A DNA stretch of 64,000 nucleotides, taken from NCBI GenBank assembly GCA_028871455.1, contig JAGWNF010000005.1:62001-126000 (forward strand), given 5' to 3'. Numbering within the stretch: position 1 is the stretch's first letter; every line of letters begins with the position of its first letter. Of the stretch, positions 8,211 to 16,813 are shown piece after piece. A program made the position numbers and the translations under genes. The notes below the pieces were generated by a model. The model saw only the letters and a list, made by a program, of their open reading frames with translations, was not told the origin of the DNA and searched no databases. Origin of the DNA: Alphaproteobacteria bacterium. GTDB taxonomy: Bacteria > Pseudomonadota > Alphaproteobacteria > ATCC43930 > CGMCC-115725.

Positions 8211-9725
8211 ATGGAAAATGTCCTGTCGAAGGTGACGCCGCTGCACGACGGCGATGCGGGCTATCGCCTCCCGCCGCAGAACCTCGCGGCGGAGCAAGCA
8301 TTGCTGGGTGCAGTCCTTCAGAACAACAACGTCTTCAATAAGGTCGCAGACTTTCTGCGGTCCGAGCATTTCTCGGAAACCGTCCACGGCCGGATCTTCA
8401 CGGCGATCGCCCGCCTCATCGAGCGCGGCCAGCTTGCCAATGCCGTCACGCTTAAGAACCAGTTCGACCAGGATCCAGCGCTAGCTGAGCGCGGCGGCGG
8501 CCAGTATCTCGCCAAGCTCCAGGGTTCGGTCGTGACCATCCTGAACGCCGCGGATTACGGCCGGACGATCCACGACCTCTATCTCCGTCGTCAGCTTATC
8601 GAAGTCGGCACCGACGTCGTCAACGAGGCCTATGCCCATGACGTCGAACTGACTGCGCCGCAACAGATCGAGGCAGCGGAGCAGCGGCTGTTCAATCTGG
8701 CGACCGTGGGCCAATCCGAAGGTGGCTTCCAGCCCTTCACGGCGGCGATGACCGATGCGGTGCGCATGGCCGAGGCCGCGTTCAAGCGCAGCGGCAAGAC
8801 CACAGGCGTGGCGACCGGTTTTACCGACCTCGACAAGCTGCTAGGCGGCCTGCACCCCTCGGACCTGATCGTCCTGGCCGGCCGGCCGTCGATGGGCAAG
8901 ACTGCGCTTGCCACTAATATCGGTTTCAGCGCCGCGCGAGCTTACCGGCCCAAGGCGGACGAACCAACTAAGGCCGAAGATGGGGCGATTGTCGGTTTTT
9001 TCTCGCTCGAGATGTCGTCGGAACAGCTCGCGACCCGCATCCTGGCCGAGGAATCCGGCGTTCCCTCGCACGAAATCCGCCAGGGCAAGATATCGAACGA
9101 CGATTTCGACAAGTTCGTCCAGGCGAGCCAGCGGCTGGCGTCGGTGCCGTTCTTCGTCGATGATACGCCGGCCTTGACGATCGCCGGCCTGCGCACCCGC
9201 GCTCGCCGCCTGAAGCGCACGCATAATCTTGGGCTCGTCATCGTCGATTATCTCCAGCTCATTCGCGGCGCAAGCGAGAGCGGCGGCTTCGAGAACCGGG
9301 TTCAGGAGATTTCGGAGATCACCCGTGGTCTCAAGGCACTGGCCAAGGAACTTGACGTGCCGGTGCTGGCCCTGTCGCAGCTGTCACGCGCCGTTGAACA
9401 GCGTGAGGACAAGCGGCCGATGCTGTCTGACCTGCGTGAATCAGGATCGATCGAGCAAGACGCGGATGTCGTGATGTTCGTTTTTCGCGAGGAATACTAT
9501 CTGATGCGTTCGCCGCCGACGCAGCGGCCCGAGGAAAGTCAGGAAAAGTTCAACGACCGCATCGAGAAGCACCGGCAGCGGTGCGAGGAAGTCTACGGCT
9601 TGGCGGAGATCCACGTCGCCAAGCAGCGCCATGGGCCCATTGGCAAGGTGACGCTGCGCTTCGACGGCAATACCACGAAATTCGAGAATTACATCAGCGG
9701 CGATCACTTGCCCGATGCCTTCTGA
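8211..9725 (+). CDS. dnaB: Replicative DNA helicase DnaB
   Basis: 504 residues with the N-terminal primase-interacting domain (PPQNLAAEQALLGAVLQNN...) and the RecA-like hexameric helicase domain: Walker A GRPSMGKTALATN, Walker B-type VIVDYLQLI and the arginine-finger region LRESGSIEQDADVVMF. It unwinds DNA at the replication fork. No intein. The frame extends seven codons upstream to another ATG at 8190; I prefer 8211 (MENVLSK) because family N-termini are short, but neither has a strong ribosome site. Its end overlaps alr by 11 bases. Confidence 0.97.
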   Translation: MENVLSKVTPLHDGDAGYRLPPQNLAAEQALLGAVLQNNNVFNKVADFLRSEHFSETVHGRIFTAIARLIERGQLANAVTLKNQFDQDPALAERGGGQYLAKLQGSVVTILNAADYGRTIHDLYLRRQLIEVGTDVVNEAYAHDVELTAPQQIEAAEQRLFNLATVGQSEGGFQPFTAAMTDAVRMAEAAFKRSGKTTGVATGFTDLDKLLGGLHPSDLIVLAGRPSMGKTALATNIGFSAARAYRPKADEPTKAEDGAIVGFFSLEMSSEQLATRILAEESGVPSHEIRQGKISNDDFDKFVQASQRLASVPFFVDDTPALTIAGLRTRARRLKRTHNLGLVIVDYLQLIRGASESGGFENRVQEISEITRGLKALAKELDVPVLALSQLSRAVEQREDKRPMLSDLRESGSIEQDADVVMFVFREEYYLMRSPPTQRPEESQEKFNDRIEKHRQRCEEVYGLAEIHVAKQRHGPIGKVTLRFDGNTTKFENYISGDHLPDAF

Positions 9726-10824
9726 GCGGAGGGCTGCGGTCGCTCGAGCGGGCGCCATCCTCGAGATCGATCTACACGCCGTCGTCGCCAACTGGCGGCG
9801 ATTGAAACGCGAGGTCGCGCGCACCGTGCGCATGGCCGCAGTCATCAAGGCCGACGCCTATGGTCTCGGTGTGGCGCAGGTGGCCCCGGCCCTGGCGCGT
9901 GCAGGCTGCGACCTCTTCTTCGTCGCCTCGCTGGACGAAGGCCTGGCCCTGCGCAAGGTGCTACCCAAGGCGTCAATCGCCATTCTCGACGGCCTGCTGG
10001 CCGGTGGAGACGGCGACTTCGTGCGCGCACGGCTTGTCCCGGTGCTCAACGAGCTCGGCCAAGTGATGCGTTGGGGCAAGACCCATCCGTATCGACCGGC
10101 GATCCTACACATCGATACCGGCATGGAGCGTCTCGGTCTCTCGCGCGCCGAGGTCGATCGCCTCACCGCCCATCCGACGCTGCTCGCGCGCATCAGGCTG
10201 GCCGCGATCATGAGTCATCTCGCCTGCGCCGACGAGCCCGGTCATCCTAAGAACCCCGAGCAGCTCGCGCGCTTTCGCGCCTCACTCGCACAGCTGCCAC
10301 ATGCGCCGGCATCGCTCGCATCGTCGTCGGCGATTTTTCTGGGACGGGACTACCACTTCAAGATCGTGCGACCGGGCGCGGCGCTCTTCGGTATTAATCC
10401 GTTGCCGGGAAAACCGAATCCGATGCGCGCGACGGTGGCGCTGCGCGCCAAGATTCTACAGGTCCGTGACGTTGACGCAGGTGCGACCGTTGGATATGGT
10501 GCGACGCACCGCATGGAGCGGCCAAGTCGCATCGCGACCGTGGCCGTCGGTTACGCCGATGGTTGGCTGCGCTCCGCAAGCGATCGCGGCAGCGCGGCGA
10601 TCGCCGGCCAAAGGGTTCCCGTCGTTGGACGCATCTCAATGGATTTGCTGACACTCGACGTGACGGCAATTACGGCGAACCGGGCGAAGCCTGGTGCCTA
10701 TGTCGATCTACTCGACGACGCTTACGGCATCGACGACGCCGCCGAAGCCGCCGGCACCATCGGCTACGAAATGCTCACGCTGCTCGGCCGCCGTTACGCG
10801 CGGATCTATCGCGGAGCGCGTTGA
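9715..10824 (+). CDS. alr: Alanine racemase
   Basis: 369 residues of the fold-type III PLP racemase family. Lys45 in AAVIKADAYGLG is the PLP Schiff-base lysine; the second catalytic base, Tyr, is in GATVGYGATH; the phosphate-binding SSAIFLG and the C-terminal VGRISMDLLTLDV are present. It makes D-alanine for peptidoglycan in the cytosol. The ATG lies inside the last codons of dnaB (11-base overlap) and the stop directly abuts the permease start (TGAATG), so this is one transcription unit. Confidence 0.96.
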   Translation: MPSERRAAVARAGAILEIDLHAVVANWRRLKREVARTVRMAAVIKADAYGLGVAQVAPALARAGCDLFFVASLDEGLALRKVLPKASIAILDGLLAGGDGDFVRARLVPVLNELGQVMRWGKTHPYRPAILHIDTGMERLGLSRAEVDRLTAHPTLLARIRLAAIMSHLACADEPGHPKNPEQLARFRASLAQLPHAPASLASSSAIFLGRDYHFKIVRPGAALFGINPLPGKPNPMRATVALRAKILQVRDVDAGATVGYGATHRMERPSRIATVAVGYADGWLRSASDRGSAAIAGQRVPVVGRISMDLLTLDVTAITANRAKPGAYVDLLDDAYGIDDAAEAAGTIGYEMLTLLGRRYARIYRGAR

Positions 10825-11601
10825 ATGGCGTTCCTTGCGCGGGTCGGCCGCGTCGTCCTGGCCTTCTTCTCAGCGGCGGGCCGCCTGACGATCTTCACAC
10901 TCACCGCGCTCAGTCACTGTTTCCGGCCGCCGATCTACGTCAACCTGATCCTGCGTCAGTTTGTCGACATCGGCTACTACTCGCTGCCAGTCGTCGGACT
11001 GACCGCGATTTTCATCGGCATGGTGTTAGCTCTGCAGCTCCATACCGGCTTTAACCGCATCACCGGTGGTGAAAGCGCGATCGCGCAGGTGGTGGTTCTC
11101 GGCATGACGCGCGAACTCGGTCCGGTCATCGCCGGCCTGATGGTCGCGGGACGGATCGGCGCCGCCATCGCCGCCGAGGTTGGAACGATGCGCGTTACCG
11201 ACCAGATCGACGCACTGTCGACGTTGTCGACCAATCCCTATAAGTATCTCGTCGTCCCGCGCCTGCTCGCCGGCATCGTCGCCCTGCCGGTGCTCGTCCT
11301 CGTGGCGGACAACATCGGTGTCTTCGGCGGCTTTCTGGTTGCGACCTACAAGTTCGGCTTCAATCCGGCCGCTTATCTGCAGAACACCGCGGATTTCTTG
11401 CGCAGCAGCGATGTGATCTCGGGTCTCGTTAAGTCGGCAGTTTTCGGTTTCTTGATCTCGTTGATGGGTTGCTATACCGGCTATCATTCCAAGGGCGGCG
11501 CGCAGGGCGTGGGCGCCGCAACGACTTACGCGGTGGTTTCGGCTTCGGTGCTGATCCTGATGTTCGACTATATCCTCTCCGCGCTGCTGTTCTCGTCATG
11601 A
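10825..11601 (+). CDS. mlaE: MlaE-family lipid ABC transporter permease
   Basis: 258 residues with about five membrane segments and the MlaE signature GMVLALQLHTGF...ELGPVIAGLMVAGRIGAAIAAEVGTMRVTDQIDAL. MlaE permeases work with MlaF ATPase and an MCE-domain MlaD protein to move phospholipids between the membranes. The gene starts at the alr stop and overlaps mlaF by four bases. No MCE protein follows here, so the substrate-binding partner must be elsewhere. Confidence 0.92.
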   Translation: MAFLARVGRVVLAFFSAAGRLTIFTLTALSHCFRPPIYVNLILRQFVDIGYYSLPVVGLTAIFIGMVLALQLHTGFNRITGGESAIAQVVVLGMTRELGPVIAGLMVAGRIGAAIAAEVGTMRVTDQIDALSTLSTNPYKYLVVPRLLAGIVALPVLVLVADNIGVFGGFLVATYKFGFNPAAYLQNTADFLRSSDVISGLVKSAVFGFLISLMGCYTGYHSKGGAQGVGAATTYAVVSASVLILMFDYILSALLFSS

Positions 11602-12374
11602 CCGGCGCGCCGAAAATTTCCGTCCGTGGCCTGAAGAAATCCTTCGGCCCCAAGGTCGTACTCGATGGCCTCGATCTCGATGTCGGCGTCGGCGAGAGCG
11701 TCGTCGTCATCGGCGGCTCGGGCACCGGCAAGTCGGTGATGGTGAAATGCATCATCGGCCTGATGGAGCCCGACGCGGGCTCGATCAAGATCGACGGCCA
11801 GGAAGTCACCGGCCTGAAGCGCAGTGAGCGCGAAAAGCTCATGCGGAAGTTCGGCATGTTGTTCCAGGGTGCAGCCCTGTTCGACAGCCTGCGCGTCTGG
11901 CAGAATGTGGCGTTCGGCCTGATCCAGGGCCACGGCGTCGGCAAGGAGGAGGCCAGGGCCATTGCGATCAAGACGCTGGGCGCGGTCGGCCTCGGCCCCG
12001 AAGTGGCCGAGTTATGGCCGGCCGAGCTGTCGGGCGGCATGCAGAAGCGGGTTGGTCTGGCGCGCGCCATCGCCGCTAAGCCCGAGGTCATCGTCTTCGA
12101 CGAGCCCACCACCGGTCTCGATCCGATCATGGGCGATGTCATCAACGACTTGATTATCAAATGCGTGCGCGATCTCGGTGCCACGGCGATCTCGATCACA
12201 CACGACATGGCCTCGGCGCACAAAATCGCTGACCGCATCGCCATGATCTACAAGGGCAAGATCATCTGGCAGGGCCCCGCCAACACCATCGACAAATCGG
12301 GCAACGAATACGTCGAGCAATTCATTCACGGCCGCGCTGAGGGCCCGATCAAGATGGAGGTGCGCGCGCTGTGA
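11598..12374 (+). CDS. mlaF: MlaF-family ABC transporter ATP-binding protein
   Basis: 258 residues: Walker A GGSGTGKSVM, Q-loop FQGAALFDSL, signature LSGGMQKR and Walker B VIVFDEPTTGLDP followed by the H-loop THD. FQGAALFDSL with VWQNVAFGL is typical of MlaF. It powers the adjacent MlaE permease at the inner membrane. The frame is open 43 codons upstream inside mlaE; the ATG at 11598 overlapping the mlaE stop (ATGA) gives the normal N-terminus MTGAPKISVRGLKKSFG. Confidence 0.94.
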   Translation: MTGAPKISVRGLKKSFGPKVVLDGLDLDVGVGESVVVIGGSGTGKSVMVKCIIGLMEPDAGSIKIDGQEVTGLKRSEREKLMRKFGMLFQGAALFDSLRVWQNVAFGLIQGHGVGKEEARAIAIKTLGAVGLGPEVAELWPAELSGGMQKRVGLARAIAAKPEVIVFDEPTTGLDPIMGDVINDLIIKCVRDLGATAISITHDMASAHKIADRIAMIYKGKIIWQGPANTIDKSGNEYVEQFIHGRAEGPIKMEVRAL

Positions 12375-12402
12375 TTGCCCGAGACCTTCAAAAGGCCTGA
12401 GC

Positions 12403-13833
12403 ATGGCCCGCGCCGAAAGCCGCTACGTCTGCCAGAGCTGCGGCGCCGTGCACCCGAAATGGGCGGGCAAGTGCGACGAGTGCGGTGCGTGGAACACGCT
12501 GGTCGAAGAAGCCTCGCGGCCCAGCGCGCCGAAGGGCCTGGGAGGCAAAGGCGGACGGCCACTCGCCTTCGTCGGTCTCCAGGGTGATGCCAGCGCCGTC
12601 GCCCGGCGCGCCTCGGCCATCGCCGAATTCGATCGCGTCTGTGGTGGTGGCCTGGTGCCGGGCTCGGCGCTGCTCATCGGCGGCGATCCCGGCATCGGCA
12701 AATCGACGCTGATCCTGCAGGCGATGGCCGCGCTCGCCACCGGCAAAAACGGCCAGCAACTCGACTGCGCGTACGTCTCCGGCGAGGAATCGCTCGACCA
12801 GGTTCGACTCCGGGCACGGCGCCTCGGCGTCGTTGACTCGCCGGTACGCCTCGCCGCCGCAACCTCGATCCGCGACATCGCCGCCAGCCTCGATCGGCCG
12901 GACGCGCCGCAGATCGTGGCAATCGATTCGATCCAGACGATGTATCTCGACAATCTCGACAGCGCGCCCGGTACTGTCAGCCAAGTTCGCGCCGCAGCGC
13001 AGGAGCTGATCCGGCTCGCCAAGATGCGTGGCTTCACACTGTTGCTCGTCGGCCATGTCACCAAGGAAGGCATGATCGCGGGTCCGCGTGTGCTCGAGCA
13101 CATGGTCGATACCGTGCTCTATTTCGAGGGCGAGCGCGGCCACCAGTTCCGCATCCTGCGCGCGGTGAAGAACCGGTTCGGCCCGACCGACGAGATCGGC
13201 GTCTTTGAGATGACCGATGCCGGCCTTGCCGAGGTGTCGAACCCATCGGCGCTCTTCCTCGGCGACCGCCAGCGGGAGGTTGCGGGCTCCGCGGTGTTTG
13301 CGGGAATCGAGGGCACCCGACCGATGTTGGTTGAGATTCAAGCATTGGTGGCACCGTCGGCCCTCGGCACGCCGCGACGCGCGGTTGTCGGTTGGGACGG
13401 TAATCGCCTCGCCATGGTGTTGGCCGTACTCGAAGCGCGCTGCGGCGTCGCCATCGGCGCCAACGACATCTATCTCAACGTCGCCGGCGGCCTGCGCATC
13501 GGCGAGCCGGCAGCGGATCTCGCGGTGGCGGCGGCGTTAATCTCGGCGCTGGTACACGAGCCGGTGCCCGCCGATATGGTGGTTTTCGGCGAGATCGGCC
13601 TGTCCGGCGAGGTGCGGCCGGTCAGTCAAGCGGAGGCGCGGCTCAAGGAAGCCGAGAAACTCGGCTTCGCGTCGGCGCTGATGCCGCCGCGCCGCGGCCG
13701 TAGCAAGGAACGGCCGACATCGGCGAACGCGTTCCGTACCCGCGAGATCGCCCATCTGAGACTGCTATTCAACCTTTTCGAGAACGCACCGCAACCGCTC
13801 CGTCGTGCCGGAGCCGCTGGAGGACGCGTGTGA
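12403..13833 (+). CDS. radA: DNA repair protein RadA
   Basis: 476 residues. The N-terminal zinc finger is Cys10-Cys13 and Cys24-Cys27; the RecA-like core has Walker A GGDPGIGKST; the RadA-specific KNRFG motif is in AVKNRFGPTDEIGVFEM; the C-terminus is Lon protease-like (IGLSGEVRPVSQAEARLKEAEKLGF). RadA helps branch migration of recombination intermediates. It follows mlaF by 28 bases and overlaps cvpA by four. That position, ahead of cvpA and purF, is a conserved alphaproteobacterial order. Confidence 0.97.
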   Translation: MARAESRYVCQSCGAVHPKWAGKCDECGAWNTLVEEASRPSAPKGLGGKGGRPLAFVGLQGDASAVARRASAIAEFDRVCGGGLVPGSALLIGGDPGIGKSTLILQAMAALATGKNGQQLDCAYVSGEESLDQVRLRARRLGVVDSPVRLAAATSIRDIAASLDRPDAPQIVAIDSIQTMYLDNLDSAPGTVSQVRAAAQELIRLAKMRGFTLLLVGHVTKEGMIAGPRVLEHMVDTVLYFEGERGHQFRILRAVKNRFGPTDEIGVFEMTDAGLAEVSNPSALFLGDRQREVAGSAVFAGIEGTRPMLVEIQALVAPSALGTPRRAVVGWDGNRLAMVLAVLEARCGVAIGANDIYLNVAGGLRIGEPAADLAVAAALISALVHEPVPADMVVFGEIGLSGEVRPVSQAEARLKEAEKLGFASALMPPRRGRSKERPTSANAFRTREIAHLRLLFNLFENAPQPLRRAGAAGGRV

Positions 13834-14471
13834 CCGGTTTCGACATCGCCATCATTGTTTTCATCGTCGCGTCGGGCTTGTTTGCCTTCGTGCGCGGCTT
13901 CATCAAGGAAGTACTCTCGATCATCGCTTGGTTCGGCGCGTCGGTCGCCGCGCTCTATGCGGTTCCGTATCTCCGACCCATCGCCCTGCGGTTCACCCCG
14001 AGCGAGGAACTGGCGGGCGCGGCTTCGGCCTTCGCCGCCTTCATCGTCGCGCTGATCGTCCTTTCGCTAATCACCGCCGCGATCGCCAATCGGGTCAAGG
14101 ACAGCCCGGCAGGCGGCATCGATCGCACGTTCGGCTTTGTCTTCGGGCTGGTGCGTGGCGCCCTTCTCGCCTGCCTCGTCTATGCGGCCATGCTGGTGGT
14201 TATGCCGGCCCTCGATGCCGCGCCGCAGTGGTGGACCCAGTCGCGCACGCGGCCACTGCTTCAGGCCGGGCTGGCAGCGCTGACGCAGCTTGCCCCCCAT
14301 TCGGGTCACGGCCACCAAAGCACCGACTCGGTGGCGCGCGAATTCCAGGATGCGCTGCACAGCCTAACCAATCCCAAGGCCGCGCCGGAACCGCAGGGCG
14401 TCCCCAACTACTCGCCGCAAGAACAGCGCGACCTCGATCGCCTTTTCCAACAGAACCAGGGCACCCATTGA
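13830..14471 (+). CDS. cvpA: CvpA family membrane protein
   Basis: 213 residues, starting at a GTG that overlaps the radA stop. Four hydrophobic segments are visible in the first 130 residues, beginning FDIAIIVFIVASGLFAFVRGFIKEVLSIIAWFGA, the family's signature start; the C-terminal 80 residues are polar and disordered-looking. CvpA proteins were named for colicin V production and take part in envelope homeostasis; the molecular role is not settled. It precedes purF as in many proteobacteria. Confidence 0.92.
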   Translation: MTGFDIAIIVFIVASGLFAFVRGFIKEVLSIIAWFGASVAALYAVPYLRPIALRFTPSEELAGAASAFAAFIVALIVLSLITAAIANRVKDSPAGGIDRTFGFVFGLVRGALLACLVYAAMLVVMPALDAAPQWWTQSRTRPLLQAGLAALTQLAPHSGHGHQSTDSVAREFQDALHSLTNPKAAPEPQGVPNYSPQEQRDLDRLFQQNQGTH

Positions 14472-14647
14472 CGGTGCCAGCGCAAGGCGCACAGCCGCGC
14501 GTTGCGGAACCTGAGAACCCGGCTCTGGCGGTCTTGGGCCTTTCCGTGTAGAAGGCTCTGGGCCTCGACGGCGGCGGCCGGCGATACCATCTATGGCTTG
14601 CGGCGGGCCGGCCGGGCACAGGCCGCGACGCAGGTAAAGGCAGAAGC

Positions 14648-16102
14648 ATGTTAACCACCCGACCCTGGGACGACGACCATTTCCGGGAGGAATGCGGCGT
14701 TTTCGGGGTATACGGCCACCCTGAATCCGCGGCGCTGACGGCGCTGGGCCTCCATGCACTCCAGCACCGCGGCCAGGAAGCGGCGGGAATCGTCGTCTAT
14801 GATGGCGAGCAGTTCCACGCGCATCGTGGCCTGGGCCTCGTCGGCGAGAATTTCAGTTCGAAGGACGTCATCGCTCGGCTGACGGGCCATTCGGCCATCG
14901 GCCACGTGCGCTATGCGACCACTGGCGAAGTCGCGCTCCGCAACGTCCAGCCACTATTCGCCGATTTCACTTTCGGCGGCTTGGCAATCTGCCACAACGG
15001 CAACCTCACCAATTCCTACCATCTGCGCAACCGACTGGTGCGCCGCGGCAGCATCTTCCAATCGACGTCGGATACCGAGGTGATCGTTCATCTCATCGCG
15101 ACCTCGCTCAAGGACACGGTGGAGGAGCGCATGGCCGAGGCCCTGCGCCAAGTGGAAGGTGCCTACTCGCTCGTGGCGCTGACCCAGCATGGCCTGATCG
15201 GCGTGCGCGATCCGCTGGGCATCCGGCCGCTGGTGCTGGGCCAGCTCGGCGACGCTCATATCCTGGCGTCGGAGACCTGCGCGCTCGACATCATCGGCGC
15301 CACTTTTGTCCGCGATATCGAGGCCGGCGAGATGGTCTCGATCGGTCCTGGCGGCATTAAGACCAGCAAGCCCTTCGAGAATCCGCATCGGCGCTTTTGC
15401 GTCTTCGAGTACATCTATTTCGCGCGGCCCGACAGCGTCGTCGATGGCGTCAGCGTCTATGAGGCGCGCAAGCGCATCGGCATGGAACTCGCACGAGAGA
15501 GCACGGTGCCGGCCGATATCGTCATTCCGGTGCCGGATTCCGGCGTACCCGCGGCGATCGGTTACGCCGCCGAATGCGGCCTGCCGTTTGAGCTCGGCAT
15601 CGTGCGCAACCACTATATCGGCCGCACCTTCATCGAGCCGACCGATCAAATCCGACACCTGGGCGTCAAGCTCAAGCATAACGCCAATCGCGTCAGCATC
15701 GCCGACAAACGGGTCATCCTCGTCGACGACTCGATAGTCCGCGGCACGACTTCAACCAAGATCGTCGCGATGATCCGCCAAGCCGGCGCACGCGAAGTGC
15801 ACATGCGCATTTCGAGCCCGCCGACGACCCATTCGTGCTTCTATGGCATCGCGACGCCGGAGCGCACCCAGCTTCTTGCTTCGGCCATGGATGTGCAAGC
15901 CATGGCCAAGCACATCGGCGCCGATTCTCTTGCCTTCGTTTCGATCGACGGGCTTTATCGTGCACTCGGCCAAGCCAAGCGCGACAAAGTCGCGCCACAG
16001 TTCTGCGACGCTTGTTTCACTGGTGACTACCCGGTGCCGCTCGTCGACCATGCCGCGGGCAAGGTTTCGACCCAGCTTTCGCTGCTCGCCGAGTCCGTCT
16101 AG
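14648..16102 (+). CDS. purF: Amidophosphoribosyltransferase
   Basis: 484 residues catalysing the first committed step of purine synthesis (PRPP plus glutamine to phosphoribosylamine). The short propeptide ends before the nucleophile Cys16 (EECGVFGVYGH). The glutaminase loop GHVRYATTG and the PRPP site VILVDDSIVRGTTS are clear. Cysteines in HSCFYGI and QFCDACFTGDYP match the iron-sulfur-type, Bacillus-like class. The 176-base gap after cvpA, with no other gene in it, may hold its own promoter. The stop abuts the GTG of the next gene. Confidence 0.97.
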   Translation: MLTTRPWDDDHFREECGVFGVYGHPESAALTALGLHALQHRGQEAAGIVVYDGEQFHAHRGLGLVGENFSSKDVIARLTGHSAIGHVRYATTGEVALRNVQPLFADFTFGGLAICHNGNLTNSYHLRNRLVRRGSIFQSTSDTEVIVHLIATSLKDTVEERMAEALRQVEGAYSLVALTQHGLIGVRDPLGIRPLVLGQLGDAHILASETCALDIIGATFVRDIEAGEMVSIGPGGIKTSKPFENPHRRFCVFEYIYFARPDSVVDGVSVYEARKRIGMELARESTVPADIVIPVPDSGVPAAIGYAAECGLPFELGIVRNHYIGRTFIEPTDQIRHLGVKLKHNANRVSIADKRVILVDDSIVRGTTSTKIVAMIRQAGAREVHMRISSPPTTHSCFYGIATPERTQLLASAMDVQAMAKHIGADSLAFVSIDGLYRALGQAKRDKVAPQFCDACFTGDYPVPLVDHAAGKVSTQLSLLAESV

Positions 16103-16813
16103 GTGCCATCCCTGCAAGGTCGTCTCGCGCTGGTCACCGGCGCCTCACGCGGCATCGGCGCGGCCGTGGCCCGACGCTTTGCCACCGAAGGCGCTCATGT
16201 CATCGCAATCGCTCGCACTCAAGGCGCGCTCGAGGAGTTGGACGATGCGGTGCGTGCGTCGGGCGGCGCGGCGACGCTGGTGCCGCTCGATCTGCGCGAG
16301 TTCGACGCCATCGACCACATGGGTGCCGCGCTCTATGAGCGTTTCGGCAAGCTCGACGTTGTCGTCGGCTGCGCGGGGGTGCTCGGCAATCTTTCGCCCG
16401 TCGGCCACATCGATCCGAAACTGTGGCGCGAGGTTTTCGATATCAACGTGACGGCGAACTACCGGCTGATCCGTTCGCTCGATCCACTGCTGCGGCAGTC
16501 CGGCAGCGGCCGTGCGATCTTCGTCACCTGCGCCGCCGTGCGCGAAATGGCCCCATTCTGGGGCGCCTACGGTGCAAGCAAGGCGGCGCTTGAGACGCTG
16601 GTGCGGATCTATGCCGCCGAGGTGGCGCGCACCCCGCTCCGCGTGAATCTCGTTGATCCGGGCCCGGTGCGGACGCGGCTTCGGGCCGAGGCGTTCCCCG
16701 CTGAGGATCGTGATGTGCTCAAGGCGCCCGAAGAGGTGACGGAAGTTTTCGTCCGGTTGGCCGCGGCGGATTGCCCGCATCACGGCGAGATCGTCGACGC
16801 TCAGTCCAGCTAG
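16103..16813 (+). CDS. Short-chain dehydrogenase/reductase
   Basis: 236 residues with NAD(P)-binding TGASRGIGAAVARRF near residue 13, CAGVLGN in place of the usual NNAG, and the active-site YGASKAALE (Tyr and Lys). The catalytic Ser position reads FVTCAAVREM, where Thr or Cys stands in for the usual Ser, so activity may be altered. An SDR directly after purF is a common alphaproteobacterial arrangement; the substrate is unknown. It starts at the GTG immediately after the purF stop and its end overlaps the convergent histidine kinase gene by four bases. Confidence 0.85.
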   Translation: MPSLQGRLALVTGASRGIGAAVARRFATEGAHVIAIARTQGALEELDDAVRASGGAATLVPLDLREFDAIDHMGAALYERFGKLDVVVGCAGVLGNLSPVGHIDPKLWREVFDINVTANYRLIRSLDPLLRQSGSGRAIFVTCAAVREMAPFWGAYGASKAALETLVRIYAAEVARTPLRVNLVDPGPVRTRLRAEAFPAEDRDVLKAPEEVTEVFVRLAAADCPHHGEIVDAQSS

